The notes under the pieces were generated by a model. The model made no database searches. It was given only the letters and a program-made list of their open reading frames with translations, and was not told the DNA's origin. A stretch of DNA of 64,000 bases, from assembly GCA_963971535.1 (NCBI GenBank), contig OZ020593.1:35425600-35489599 (forward strand), given 5' to 3'. Within the stretch, counting starts at the first letter, position 1. Each line of letters opens with the position of its first letter. The position numbers and the translations under genes are program-made. This stretch comes from Notolepis coatsorum (taxonomy: Eukaryota > Chordata > Actinopteri > Aulopiformes > Paralepididae). Below are positions 47,072 to 58,079 of the stretch, piece after piece.

Positions 47072-47142
47072 GCTGTCAATAGATTAAAAATAATTTACTA
47101 ATTAATCTCACAATCTTCTGTAATTAATCTAGATTAATCTAT
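47072..47142. mobile_element. Transposon terminus fragment
   Basis: TTAGTGCTGTCAATAGATTA AAAA and several TTAATC repeats look like a DNA-transposon end that I recall as widespread in vertebrates. It is cut by the next element at 47,143. Confidence 0.4.
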
Positions 47143-47305
47143 TTAAAGGAAAACTCCAACATTTTGGGAAATTAGCTTATTTAACATCTTCCCTGGAGTT
47201 AGACAAGAAGATACATACCTTTTTTGTCTCTGTGCGTGCATTTAGCTTTGGGAACAGTCGCTCCGTTAGCGTAGCTTAGCTTCATCACTGGAAGTGGGGG
47301 AGGAC
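47143..47305 (+). mobile_element. Left part of a TTAAAGGRR (T2/Kolobok-type) element
   Basis: It begins TTAAAGGAAAACTCCAACAT TTTGGGAAATTAGC, then GAGTTAGACAAGAAGATACA. The 5' TTAAAGGAA fits the terminal consensus of T2-type elements. The right end is missing and the sequence passes into the second copy of the 14-kb TTAA element. Confidence 0.6.
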
Positions 47306-47388
47306 AGTAGCCTAATGGAGTGCAATACCAGCTGGGAGGCATAGGTGGCGGTATTTGCCCTTTTGCGAGCTCAGACCCATTCCCAATG

Positions 47389-47650
47389 CAGTGGCGGCTG
47401 GTGAATTCTTCTCCAGGGGGGGCGCTATACCAAACATTTTGCAAACATGTACCGAGGTATCACAATGTCACACACACACACGCGTGCACGCATTGGCGAA
47501 ACCACACACTGAGTAGCCTACTGTGCACGTCAGAGCTTCGGCGAAACCACAAGGTACGAATATTTAAGTAGAGTACAACTATCACCATTGCCACCAATCA
47601 ATATATGATCACAATAGCGCCTACACAAACACGCACGCCCAGGTCTCTCT

Positions 47651-47720
<70 letters not shown>

Positions 47721-47910
47721 CTCTCTCACTCGCTCTCTCTCTCTCGCTCTCTCGCTCGCTCTCTCTCTCTCCCACGCCGTATTCAGATCCGTACAATAAT
47801 AATCACAGATGTATATCTTGTCATTTGAAACAAGTTACCATTATATTGTCCCGGGTGATTATGCCCCCCCCGCAGCGAAATTAATTAGTATCCCCCTCTA
47901 TCTCTCTCTT

Positions 47911-47941
<31 letters not shown>

Positions 47942-48629
47942 GCATGACGTGGAATCCCAGCTATCGTTACAAGACTTACATAGACTTACCATCACAAGAG
48001 TTGAAGGGGGCGAGATATTCAGCTGTCCACAACACAAGCCATAATCCACTTTTTTTTTTAAATCCACTCAAAAAGAAACTCCAGTAACAGTCCATACCAT
48101 GGGTAGCTGGTAGCTGCATCCAGCTAGCCATATAGCTTCTTGTTAGCCACCACAAGTACCACCAGCTAGAAAACGACAGAGTATATCCTTCCTCTGTCTG
48201 TTGATTGTTTCTGAATTGAGGAGATATCAGGCTGATGAGGTCGAAACTCTTTCACTCCAGTGTTCATCTCTCAAAAGGTATTGTTTTGAGGGATTTACCT
48301 GCATTTGAGGTTGTAATGTCCTGCCTCTATGATCCATGGTAGCTACTAGTAAGCTAGCAAACTCTCGTTGTGTAGACTGGGGGAGTGACAACACAGCAGG
48401 ACCCTGCTTGCTTGGAGCGCTAGAAAAACGCGCTCTGATTACATCATATTACATCATATTTGAACGCACTGATAGGCGAAATGTAAAATGAGTAAATATT
48501 ATTATTATTATTTTAATTTAATTTTTAGGGGTCTAAAATAAAAATTTAAATAAAACATTTTCTTCTTCTCCTGCTCTCTTTACCAGGGGGTGCGGCGCCC
48601 CAGCGCCCCCTATTGGCGGGCCGCCACTG
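47389..48629. mobile_element. hAT-type DNA transposon, non-autonomous (1,241 bp)
   Basis: Ends CAGTGGCGGC / GCCGCCACTG, with a subterminal GGGGGCGCT motif at both sides, are flanked by the 8-bp duplication TCCCAATG (47,381-47,388 and 48,630-48,637). It contains (CT)n tracts and no transposase. The insertion is confirmed by the uninterrupted homologue at 14,861. Confidence 0.92.
47657..47772. repeat. (CT)n microsatellite
   Basis: A CT run with occasional CG and CACT interruptions inside the hAT element. A second, short CT/CA tract lies at 47,898-47,940. Confidence 0.95.
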
Positions 48630-48779
48630 TCCCAATGATAACATCAGGCTGGATGGATGAAATGAATGGATATCGCTAATAAAAGAAATAACGATTAGAA
48701 CCTGACTATACTCGTGATTGGCGCTGAACAGTCGGCGAGTTAACCCGACTATCATCGGGTCTGGCGTTGAATGAGTTAA

Positions 48780-49553
48780 AGACCTCTTTCTTATATCCGC
48801 GGCGTTAACAGAAATAAAAACAACACAGGCCTAAACCCTTTCACTGCCACACTACAAAAGGTTAACCCTTTACTATCATACTACACATGTCATATTCTAC
48901 CAGATCCTTTTATAAATGAACGCCCACAACTTGGAAAATGTAATGACAAAACAGTAGTTTTAACATGACCTACCAAAACCAAACTGGGAGGAGAGATAGG
49001 GTGACTCTTCCCTATATACAAGCGGGCAAATTCCCAACCAATAGAAAAACACCTCACAACAGCATATTCATACAGTGGCAAGTGGATACAAAACTAACCA
49101 TGCTACACATGTGCCATGAAAAAATCCCAGTATTGGTTTTCTTTGTACGTTCAACAACCCTCACATGATAAATTGCTCTACCTTGGCTTTTACACTTGCT
49201 AAGCGTCGTCTTCAGCATCAGCCACTTGGAAGGGAAGTGTGTGGGCCCTTTGCTAAGTGCAATCATTCAGTGTCTCTGCGGCTAATGCATTTAAATTATG
49301 CTGAAATATGGGCTCTTTCAAGTACACCTTTTTTAATATAGTACAGCATTTCTGAATTCTCATTCTAGCCTTCAAGACGCAATTACTTTTCTAAAAAAAT
49401 ACATTCCTTGGTGATAATTGCATTGATTATAGCCCAACAATATCTCACAAACCACATTATCATAAGACACTCGATAAAACGAGACGGCTAACATTCCTGA
49501 ACATCATGTTATCACTCTGTAAGAATGTGTCCTTTGTGTCGTTGTTCAATTCA
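48780..49553. other. Unclassified DNA
   Basis: No gene or repeat recognised; 49,150-49,500 looks single-copy. Confidence 0.4.
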
Positions 49554-49554
49554 G

Positions 49555-49625
49555 CTTCAGATTACCTTTATTGTCCATTGCATTTACATAAAATGGAAAT
49601 TCGTCTTTGGCAATGGCATACAGTA
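49555..49625 (-). mobile_element. LINE 3' tail fragment
   Basis: CTTCAGATTACCTTTATTGT CC and GAAATTCGTCTTTGGCA resemble an inverted L2-type 3' end. Only the tail is present, followed by a CA-rich minisatellite. Confidence 0.5.
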
Positions 49626-49649
49626 TATGAGACAACGCACACCCTGCAC

Positions 49650-49800
49650 AATACACAAATACAAACCACACAATACACACCACGCAGGAGAATACACAAT
49701 ACACACCATGCACAACAATACACAATACACACCATGCATGACAATATACAATACCCACCATGCACGACAATACACAATACACACCCTGCACAACCACAGA
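49650..49800. repeat. 24-bp CA-rich minisatellite, about five copies
   Basis: ACACCATGCAC.ACAATACAC AAT recurs from about 49,676 with substitutions. Frames over it are artefacts. Confidence 0.85.
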
Positions 49801-50493
49801 CACTAATTACACATGAAGGTAGGATGGAATGTTAATGTGACTCGGAGACAAGCGGTTGTAATAAAAGTGATGAGTGGACTGTCTCCTGGCAGATAGCATG
49901 GCACCTGTACAAATGCCTCCGGGTTTCTTAAGCCTCATTAGCCAAAAAGGGCAGAACTGAGCCATGCAGGCGGAGAGGAAGGGAGCTGAGTGATTACAGG
50001 TATAAATGTGTGAGAGTATAAATATTGAGTCATCTAATAGCGGACGTGAGAGTAGCAAAGCAAACTAATGATAATGTCACATCATTTTAAGGGAAATAGA
50101 GGAGCGGAAATAGCAAGTGGGGATAGTTGGAAATGCCACTCTGTGCCAACCTTGAGCAATTGCTACAGTATATCAACATCACTCGCCCAATCTGATACGA
50201 GTCAATCCCCCGGCACATCTTCTGAATCCAGCGTTCAGCTACGCCCTGACATGATTTAAGTATTCAGCAGGAAGAGGGCCTTTTGTGTCATTATGTTTAT
50301 TATCTTCTTTTTGACACACTTCCTGTATGAGCCCAAGGAGCCAATGACCTGGCTCTCCACTTACCGGGAGGTGGAACACAATAAATCTGCCTTTTGGCCG
50401 AGCGCTGTTTTTATGTAACCAATCATACCGCAGCCCGGGCAACAACTAGATGTTTTATAACGCCACAGCTGTACACAGGCTTTGGTAACGAGG
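49801..50493. other. Unclassified, single-copy-looking DNA
   Basis: Nothing recognised. Confidence 0.4.
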
Positions 50494-51232
<739 letters not shown>

Positions 51233-51677
51233 AGGGGTGTAACAGTACACAGAAGCCACGGTTCGGTACGTACCTCTGTATTGATGTCACGGTTCGGTAC
51301 GATTTCGGTACAACAGGAAAAAAATATTTATAATTATTATTATAATTATTATTATTAAATATAATGATATTCTATAGGCTTGCCGTGGTAGTAGTCAGTG
51401 ATACTGGTGTCATTCTGTGTTCAGGCATCCAATGAGTAAATTAATTGCCTACTGCCCCCTTAACAACTTATGCAACAACTTAGTTTCAGTTTCACTTGTA
51501 GAGAGGATTTAACTTCATATGAAGCCGAGACTGAAGAAGACTAGAGAACAGATTACATGTTACACAATAATGGATGGACACAGCAGAGGATTTATCAATA
51601 TTTTGGATTTAAACACAGTAGTAGCAACTGGAGAGGAGCTCAGATGATCAGTCCAAACGTATGTAGTGCTTTTTTTT
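51233..51677. mobile_element. Left end of a hAT-like element
   Basis: TTAGGGGTGTAACAGTACAC and repeated CACGGTTCGGTACG motifs (51,259; 51,291) resemble a common hAT-type terminus. The element is interrupted at 51,678 by the THAP-encoding transposon. No right end was found. Confidence 0.5.
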
Positions 51678-51980
51678 TTAAAGGGGAACTATCTTATAAA
51701 TGGCCCTTTCCAGTGTTTAGCATTGTTTTCTAGCAATGTGGGTTTGTATCAATGGGGTCTATGTCTCTAATTCTCATTTTGGCACATTCTTCCAATTCAC
51801 ATCTCACAAGATTCTCCCTCACTGACCTGAGTCATCTGAAACTTAGCGTACCTCGGACGTCCAAGAATTCTCATCTGCATAATAATAACGCCCGCCCCCT
51901 ATGTTTGTTGCCACCCACTGCAAATGCGTGGAATTGAAGTTTAACAGTGAGTTAGCATTGGGTTAGCATTTAAAAACATT

Positions 51981-52263
51981 ATGAGCAAAACGGGCAAAAT
52001 ATGTTGTGCTGTTCCTGACTGCCAAGCAGCGAATATGACCTTGCATTCATTTCCTGATGATGTTGTGATCCGTTATCAATGGGCCACGTTTGTTTTCGGC
52101 GACCTGCCGAATGCTCTCCCAACTGCTCGGAGTCGAGTGTGTACCGCACATTTTTGCAAGGAGGACATTGAGAATAAAGGACTTTATTATGCTGGGATGA
52201 GTTCCAGGAGAAAAGAAGGGTGCTTTACCGAGTATTCGGGACACGAAAGAAAATATCGAATCA
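51981..52263 (+). CDS. THAP-type zinc-binding domain, first coding exon of a transposase-like gene
   Basis: THAP domains bind DNA through a C2CH zinc site and form the N-terminus of P-element and some Kolobok transposases. From ATG at 51,981 the 94 complete codons show KICCAVPDC (C9-x4-C14), LHSFP at residues 21-25, W34, then SRVCTAHF with C54-x2-H57. After that comes a Y..G pattern (GLYYAGM, residues 67-73) seen in this domain class. The usual C-terminal AVPT motif is not obvious. The frame stays open nine codons beyond the donor TCA|GTAAGT at 52,264, which is a perfect donor consensus. It has no stops or frameshifts. The leader is shared with miniature elements, which ties it to the transposon rather than to a host THAP gene. 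Confidence 0.75.
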
Positions 52264-52632
52264 GTAAGTACAAATGTCGTAATTAGTCAGCTAACTAATT
52301 GTTGCTAGCTTAGCTAACATTATCTTAGCTCTGTGCTTCGTTGTATATATGTAGACCTAGTTGTGTGTATTGCGAATTAATGATTATGTTCCTTGTCTGT
52401 GTTTGGGGGGGGTTATCTTAGCTCTGTTTATTGCGCCAAGAAAATCTAACGTTAGTACAAGCACCGTGTGTGTGTGTGTGTTAGATGGAGACGGAGTGAG
52501 AGAGCAATCTTATTCTTCCTGTCATTTGTGTTCTCTATACCCAAAATTGTATGGCATGGGTACCTGCTTCGGTGTCATCCCTTTGTGGATTGTATTGTAT
52601 TATATATGTAATTGTTTTTATCCTTAGGGCAG

Positions 52633-52751
52633 CAGGCCTTTGCAGCGCCCAGCTTCCCGGGACATCTGTTGCCAGACTGACCTCCCAAATAGGATATCTG
52701 TTGGCACTCAGCTCTCGAAGAAAACTTTACAGACACATGTCAAAAGTCGAG
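52633..52751 (+). CDS. Probable second exon of the THAP-encoding transposon
   Basis: A pyrimidine-rich tract and CAGCAG acceptor (52,630-52,635) precede an open stretch reading GLCSAQLPGTSVARLTSQIG, LLALSSRRKLYRHMSKVE, ending at GAG|GTTTGT (52,752). The phase left by exon 1 (one base) joins in frame whichever of the two tandem CAG acceptors is used. I do not recognise a domain in it. The evidence is splice sites and frame only. Confidence 0.45.
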
Positions 52752-52905
52752 GTTTGTAAAATATTTGATCAATTAGCAATTTATGTATTCCAGTTAGTGC
52801 TGTGATGTGTTGCTTAGAATGTCAATTCTGTAGCTATTGCACATGTAATGCACACATGTAGTTTTGGCAGCTATAATAGCCTTTAGATATCAATCTACTG
52901 TAATA

Positions 52906-53320
52906 TCATCCACAGACAAACTGCAAATGGTCCAAAATGCTGCAGCCAGGCTACTCACAAAAAAAATCATGTCACATCACTCCCATTCTGGCATCCCTGC
53001 GCTGGCTCCCGGTACACTATAGAATTCACTTCAAAGTCCTCACTTTTACTTTCAGAGCACTCCACGGTCAGGCCCCTATCTATATCACTGAACTCATCCA
53101 TCCCTACACCAACACCCGCTCACTCAGATCTGCCGATCAGCACCTCCCATGGTCCCCAGGTCCAGGCTCAAAACAAGGGGTGATCGAGCCTTCAAGGTGA
53201 CGGCACAAGGCTCTGGAATGCTCTCCCCCTGGACCTGCGAACTGCCCCCTCAGAAAACAATAAAAAAAAAACAGCTAAAAACACATATGTTTATATAGGC
53301 ACCCTTTTTGTCCTCACTGT
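52906..53320 (+). mobile_element. LINE C-terminal fragment
   Basis: In two frames: KLQMVQNAAARLL, then HITPILASLRWLPVHYRIHF, KVLTFTFRALHGQAPIYITE, YTNTRSLRSADQ and RSRLKTRGDRAF. This is the C-terminal segment of a CR1/L2-type LINE, with a frameshift near 53,165. It truncates the THAP element on its right. Confidence 0.8.
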
Positions 53321-54865
53321 TCCTATAGTTTTTAAATAGTGACTGATGATGTTTCAACAAGACCCGTGTAGCAGTTTTGTTTTTATAGGTGTAGAAGCAT
53401 TCATAAAGTTTGGCATGCATGCCAATTTAAATTCAAATAGGTTCCATAACACCTATTGCACCATACAAATATATGACTACACACGGCATTGACGACTGTC
53501 ATGGCAACACTGCCATGAGCCTCTTAACGTCCATTGGAAGGACACCGATAGAGGGTTGATCTATACAGTAGTTGTGAAAGGAAACGCATGAACAATGCAG
53601 TGCTGTAGTCACCATTGGTTAGTGGTGGAAATTAAATCGTGACACTATTCTCAGGACCAAGTAATTAAAAAGAAATGAATTGGTACGACCAAGCAAATCA
53701 AGAGAATGAACATAATACTTTAGCGCTGCAGCTGGCAATGATAAAAAACGGCCAGAAAAAAACTCATTAACTGTTGTAGACGGCAACGCTGTGAGATTCA
53801 AAACATTCTCTCACTCTCTCTCTCTCGTTCTCTCGCTCTCTCTCTATCTCTCTATCTCTCTATCTCTCTCTCTATCTCTCTCTTTATCTCTCTCTCTCTC
53901 TCTCTCTCTATATATCTCTCTCTCACTCTGAGACTCTGGCTTGACTGGGCGCAAAATCATAACCCTTGTATTATGAAAGAATAATACTGTTTTGAATTAT
54001 TAAGTCGTCTGACAGATACTGCGATCCGGCCAGGGCTACATTACAGCCTCCACCTCTTTCCTATTATACATTAATATGAAAGACAGCAATAGAATAAACT
54101 TGGCTCAGGTTCCAAGCCCGCAGGGAGGGGAACAACAATTGGATTTGAAAAAGCAACACGCTGGCGTTAATCCAGGGAAAGCCTGCCTATCGTTTGTCCA
54201 CACCAGTGCAGGAGTATGAGATTAGTGAGTTGATGGCAATTCACTGTGAATGGCTTGGCCTCAACTCAAACAGTGCTGTGTGAAAATACATGACGATTGT
54301 TAATGGGTCCAATAATTTTTTTTTTAAATAAATTCACAATTCACAAAGAGAAGCATTGTGCAAAAGAAAATCTACCGCTTTGACAAAGGCTATTTACTTC
54401 AAATAGCCTTCGGGATGGTGTGATGAGCTGGTGGTTACCAATGCACATTACATTGGTGTAGGGCAGGGCTGCAACAATAAATATTACAGTAGTATTGCAC
54501 TAATATCAGAAGGCATATGGCAAGGTTGAGACCAATAGCACCAGTAATGTTTTATTAACCTTTCTTTCTCTTTTTTTTCTCAGGTTACCAGTGGTATCGT
54601 GTGCAATAGAATGTCAAAATATTTCAGCGATAAAATATAAGATGTTGTGGTGCCGAAGGTTAGGAGTCGGAGGCGGTGTCTCAAAAGAGAACGTGGAATA
54701 TTTCATGTGCATTGAAAGTACAACATACACCTGTAATGTTACTAGCTGACTGAACTAAGGTAACAGGATAGCAACACCCTATAACGTCCGTGAGGAACCA
54801 AAGTTCCCAACAACTGTTCTGTGGGTGAATGTGTCTAATCACCACAATGTCTGAATTGTGACTGG
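53321..54865. other. Unclassified, largely single-copy-looking DNA with a CT tract
   Basis: A (CT)n/(CTAT)n stretch lies at 53,803-53,932. The interval 53,935-54,600 has no visible repeats and no gene. Confidence 0.4.
53803..53932. repeat. (CT)n / (CTAT) compound microsatellite
   Basis: TCTC runs with regularly spaced TATC interruptions. Confidence 0.95.
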
Positions 54866-55125
54866 AAGTACACATTTCGACTTCCGGTTTGGCGAGGAGC
54901 AGGTGAGCAGCTGCAGAACAGAGCTCCCGGTCCAAAATTCAAGAAAGGTAATAAAAAGTTATAAAACACGATAAAAAGTAACTCGAAGATAAAAGAACGA
55001 TGACAAGACCCAGTGCACAAAACTCGAGGAGAAGTGAGAGAAGAATGACCCCTGACAAAGAAAATACAACAAAGGGAAAGGTACAACACGACGGGTAAAA
55101 CAAGCTTAACATAACGTTAGACAAG

Positions 55126-55190
55126 ATAAGATAAGATAAGATATAAGATAAGATATTCCTTTATTGATCCCCTTGGGGAAATTCAGGACA
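55126..55190 (-). mobile_element. Nested LINE 3' tail with GATAA repeat
   Basis: A (GATAA)n tract followed by TTCCTTTATTGATCCCCTTG GGGAAATTC is flanked by GACAA on both sides. It is the inverse of the tail at 12.4-12.56 kb. Its removal keeps the ORF1 frame (LNITLDNSEAW). Confidence 0.7.
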
Positions 55191-55260
55191 ACAGCGAGGC
55201 CTGGCTGGAGACGGAGCTACAAGCTAACATGGAAGCTAACACCGTGAATATGCAAGCTAG

Positions 55261-56984
55261 TGTAGAAGGGTGGATTATCCCTACTTGGTGAGGGTGCTAT
55301 TCTACTGGCACCGGATAGTAGGCACCCGGCAGAGCTAAGTCCAGCCGGGTCCCCGACTGCAGTGTTGAGGTACTAGGCTTAAGGTTAGCAAAGATGACCT
55401 ATAGGGCCTTACGATTTACTGACCTAGGACTGGTGTATAAGTTTATAAGTTTATTTGGATCCCCATGGGGCTATTCTTCCTGGGGTCCATAACACATAAA
55501 ATACAGTTACAGACTTATACACTCACAACATTTACATGTCATACAGACATGTACTGGTCCTCCCCGCCTCTTAAGGGCAATACTCAGTAACCCCTAATCA
55601 CCCACGCTCCCCTAGTATGCTCCACACCCCCTCACACCCGGTGGAAGTAGTGGTTGGTGTAATTCCACCCGAAGCAGTACCATACCTTTCTCTGGAGAGA
55701 CCTGAAATTAACACCTACCCTGCTGGGTGAAATACAGGGTATTAAAAGAAGTTAGACAGTACGACACCATAAAACCACACGCACACAGCGAATCCAATTA
55801 TCAGTCTCACTTTACTGAAAAATGGGAATTGAGCAGTAACAGACACACGTTATTATACTTCTACTCAATGTTAATTAAATGGGGCACGTTCCCTTTAAGG
55901 AGGTGCTGCGTTAGCACAATGCAGAATACTAATACCCACCCCGGTTCAACCCCGTGGGTAACCTGGAACATATACCACAAACAGCTAGTACAAACCACGG
56001 TTCAACCCCGCGGGTAACCTGGAACGTGTACATACAACTTGCGTGGGCCCACACCTGTACTAAGACAGCACATTAATGTTACTACCAAAATAAAAGAAGA
56101 AAGAAAAGAAGAAAGAAAGAAAATCCCGTTGGAGCGCCCGGTCGTAGCTTGGGGACGTTGTGGCCGCAAACACAATGGCCCTTTCACTGCCTTGAGAGCC
56201 TGAGCAAATAAAAGGCTGTATTCCAGAGACCAGGAGAAAGCACGGGTTGTCCCTTTAATGACCACGCGTGCCTAGCAAAGTTCGCCGCCACGGCGCTGTC
56301 AAGTTCTTGTTAAACAGTCTAGCCGTGGCTGGCTTTAGCACGCATGTATCATGAAGTCGGTGCTTCTCCGGCGATAAAAGGGGTCTCTGTAGACCGTCAC
56401 CTGGTTCACCCCGGCCGGGATGATGCGGGTAGTCAGTAGGTGGTCTGCTGGTCTGCTGGAAGCGTCCAGTAGAAGCCTTTGGTTGAAGCGTCCTCCTTTC
56501 ACGGTTAGCTTGGTGCGCGCGACGAGCTAAGCTAACAGGCTAACTCACGATGACAGTGTTACCTAATAGCCGGTGCGGCTAACTGAGCTCACAACCTAGA
56601 CTTCTAATTCGCAGAGTCTCCGTCGTCCTCTCACGTTGGTCGGTTGACCGTTCTCCTCGCCGGCGCGACGTCTCGATACTATACACTTTACACTATACAC
56701 GGTGTTACACTTAGTCACTGGGCCACATTATTAGCCGTTAGCTGGATGCTCGCGGGAGCCCTCTATCGCACACCTGCTCTCGTCAACGGTCAGCGCAGAG
56801 AGCGTGTTCCTTGCTTCTTCGTGCCTTCCACAGTACACCGGACGTCGTTCTTCTAACCACCAGTCTGACTATACCCCGCAGCACCCCCTAGTGTTCGTCC
56901 TGCCAAGGGAACATATCAGAAAGTTCTGTGGAATGTCTGTATTGATTAGCGATATCTTTTCACAGACACATTCATGTGTCTACA
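55261..56984. mobile_element. Solo LTR (1,724 bp) with CTAG target duplication
   Basis: It starts TGTAGAAGGG and ends GTGTCTACA, giving inverted TGTAG/CTACA ends, and is flanked by CTAG at 55,257-55,260 and 56,985-56,988. Removing it with one CTAG keeps the ORF1 frame (MQASIRIGLE). There is no gag or pol frame. The first 450 bp share landmarks with the LTR-like element at 24,571. A LINE tail fragment is nested at about 55,436-55,560. Confidence 0.85.
55436..55560 (-). mobile_element. LINE 3' tail nested in the solo LTR
   Basis: TTATAAGTTTATTTGGATCC CCATGGGG and CTGGGGTCCATAACACATAA resemble an inverted 3' end of an L2-type LINE (TTTATTTGGATCCCCAT type). No coding part. Confidence 0.5.
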
Positions 56985-57639
56985 CTAGCATTCGGATCGG
57001 GCTAGAAGCAATACAGAACGCTAACGATGCTAACATGCAAACCAACATGCAGACCGGACTCGATGCAATACAGAATATTCAGAGGAGCATGGAGGCTAAT
57101 TCAAAAGAAATAAAACAAATGGCCCCCAAAAGAAGGACAAAGAGACGCTGGATACACCCGGACCAACCAGGACTCGGGCACCGAGGTCAACCGGACCATC
57201 CGAGATGCAAGCACGGAGATCGCCCAGACCGGCCAAGATGCGAGCATTGAGGCCACACACATCAACCGGGATTCAAGCGCCGAGATCAACCAGACCAGCC
57301 AGGATTCAAATAACGAGATCTCACACACCAAACAGGACTCGAGCACTGAGGCCACACACACCGACCAAGATTCAATACCACATATGCATATTATTTGATA
57401 ATGAATAGATGTTATGACTCGAGACACACTACAAATACCACACAATCCACTGAGAATACAGACAAGGTAAACACATTAGTTGGGAAAAATTGGGTCTTGA
57501 TTCGGGACATATAATATAAATATCACGTACTAGACTAAACTGAAGACACTAACACACATGACACACAACTAAGATGGCCGGGAACATGAGGAAACACATT
57601 TGGAGACCTGACCGGGAGCTCTGGAACTGTACTATCATA

Positions 57640-58070
57640 TGAAAGATAAAAATTCAAATAAAATGTTGGACAATAATAGGGGCATAGGAGAATCCCCATT
57701 GGGGATATCTGTCGTTATAAGATGGGCCCTCTCCAGGAGAGCCTTTACCCCTCCAGCCCGCCAACGGGGGATAAAAACCTGGGAAGTGCCAATTGTATTT
57801 AGTATTTCTTTTCTGAGTTATGTTAGAATAGCAGTTGCTTTAAATGTGCACATGGACATTTGTGAAGGACAAGAATTCAAAAAGATTTGGACAATAATAG
57901 AGGCTTGGAGAATCTCCATTGGGGATATCTCTGTCACTAGGGGGGGGCCTCTCCCTAGGAGAGCTGATTCCCCTCCAACCCACCAACGGGGGCAAAAAGT
58001 GCTAATCATATAGCTTATTTTATTTTCATTTCATTTTTTAAGTCATGTTAGAATAGCTGTTGCTATAAAT
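57640..58070. repeat. Imperfect two-copy tandem duplication, period about 225-231 bp
   Basis: TTGGACAATAATAG starts at 57,666 and 57,897; CCATTGGGGATATCT, GGCC.CTCTCC, CACCAACGGGGG-like and ATGTTAGAATAGC follow in both. The second copy reads FKKIWTIIEAWRISIGDISV, which might be the remnant of an ORF2 C-terminus, but that is uncertain. Confidence 0.75.
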
Positions 58071-58079
58071 GTACATTGT

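Larger units (their letters stand above)
47306..48779. mobile_element. TTAA-target DNA transposon, copy 2, 5' truncated and split by a hAT element
   Basis: Sequence from AATGGAGTGCAATACC to GAGCTCAGACCCATTCCCAATG, and again from TGATAACATCAGGCTGGATG to the right end GGCGTTGAATGAGTTAA, matches 14,790-15,012 closely. The 1,241-bp hAT element at 47,389-48,629 lies in between, with copy 1 as the empty site. The right TTAA is at 48,776-48,779. Confidence 0.85.
51678..52905 (+). mobile_element. 5' part of a Kolobok-like TTAA transposon encoding a THAP domain
   Basis: The left end TTAAAGGGGAACTATC and the following 160 bp are the same as the terminus of miniature copy C and the inverse of copy B. 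The sequence then leaves the miniature type and runs through about 150 bp of leader into a THAP-domain open frame, a consensus splice donor and a second open exon. It stops around 52,905, where an unrelated LINE fragment begins, so the catalytic part and the right end are lost. I infer this is the autonomous type from which the miniature copies derive. THAP domains and TTAA targets are, as I recall, linked to Kolobok-type transposons. Confidence 0.75.
55000..57400 (+). pseudogene. L1-like ORF1 (coiled-coil RNA-binding type), interrupted
   Basis: ORF1 proteins of L1 elements form coiled-coil trimers that coat the element RNA. Here ATG at 55,000 gives MTRPSAQNSRRSERRMTPDK, an in-frame TAA at 55,096, and then in the same frame after a short nested LINE tail DNSEAWLETELQANMEANTV. 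The frame is then split by the solo LTR and continues RIGLEAIQNANDANMQ, LDAIQNIQRSMEANSKEIKQ. After a frameshift near 57,120 five 11-residue repeats follow (DASTEIAQTGQ, DASIEATHINR and so on to about 57,370). The RNA-recognition part is not evident. Assignment to L1 rests on the coiled-coil character and the 3' UTR. Confidence 0.6.

Noticed and set aside
51981-52286. A host THAP-family gene
   Set aside because: Its leader and left boundary are those of the TTAA miniature elements, so a transposon origin is favoured; a host gene is not fully excluded.
55261-56984. A DNA transposon with TGTAG/CTACA inverted ends
   Set aside because: Inverted repeats are only about 5 bp, with TG...CA and a 4-bp duplication, which fits an LTR better.
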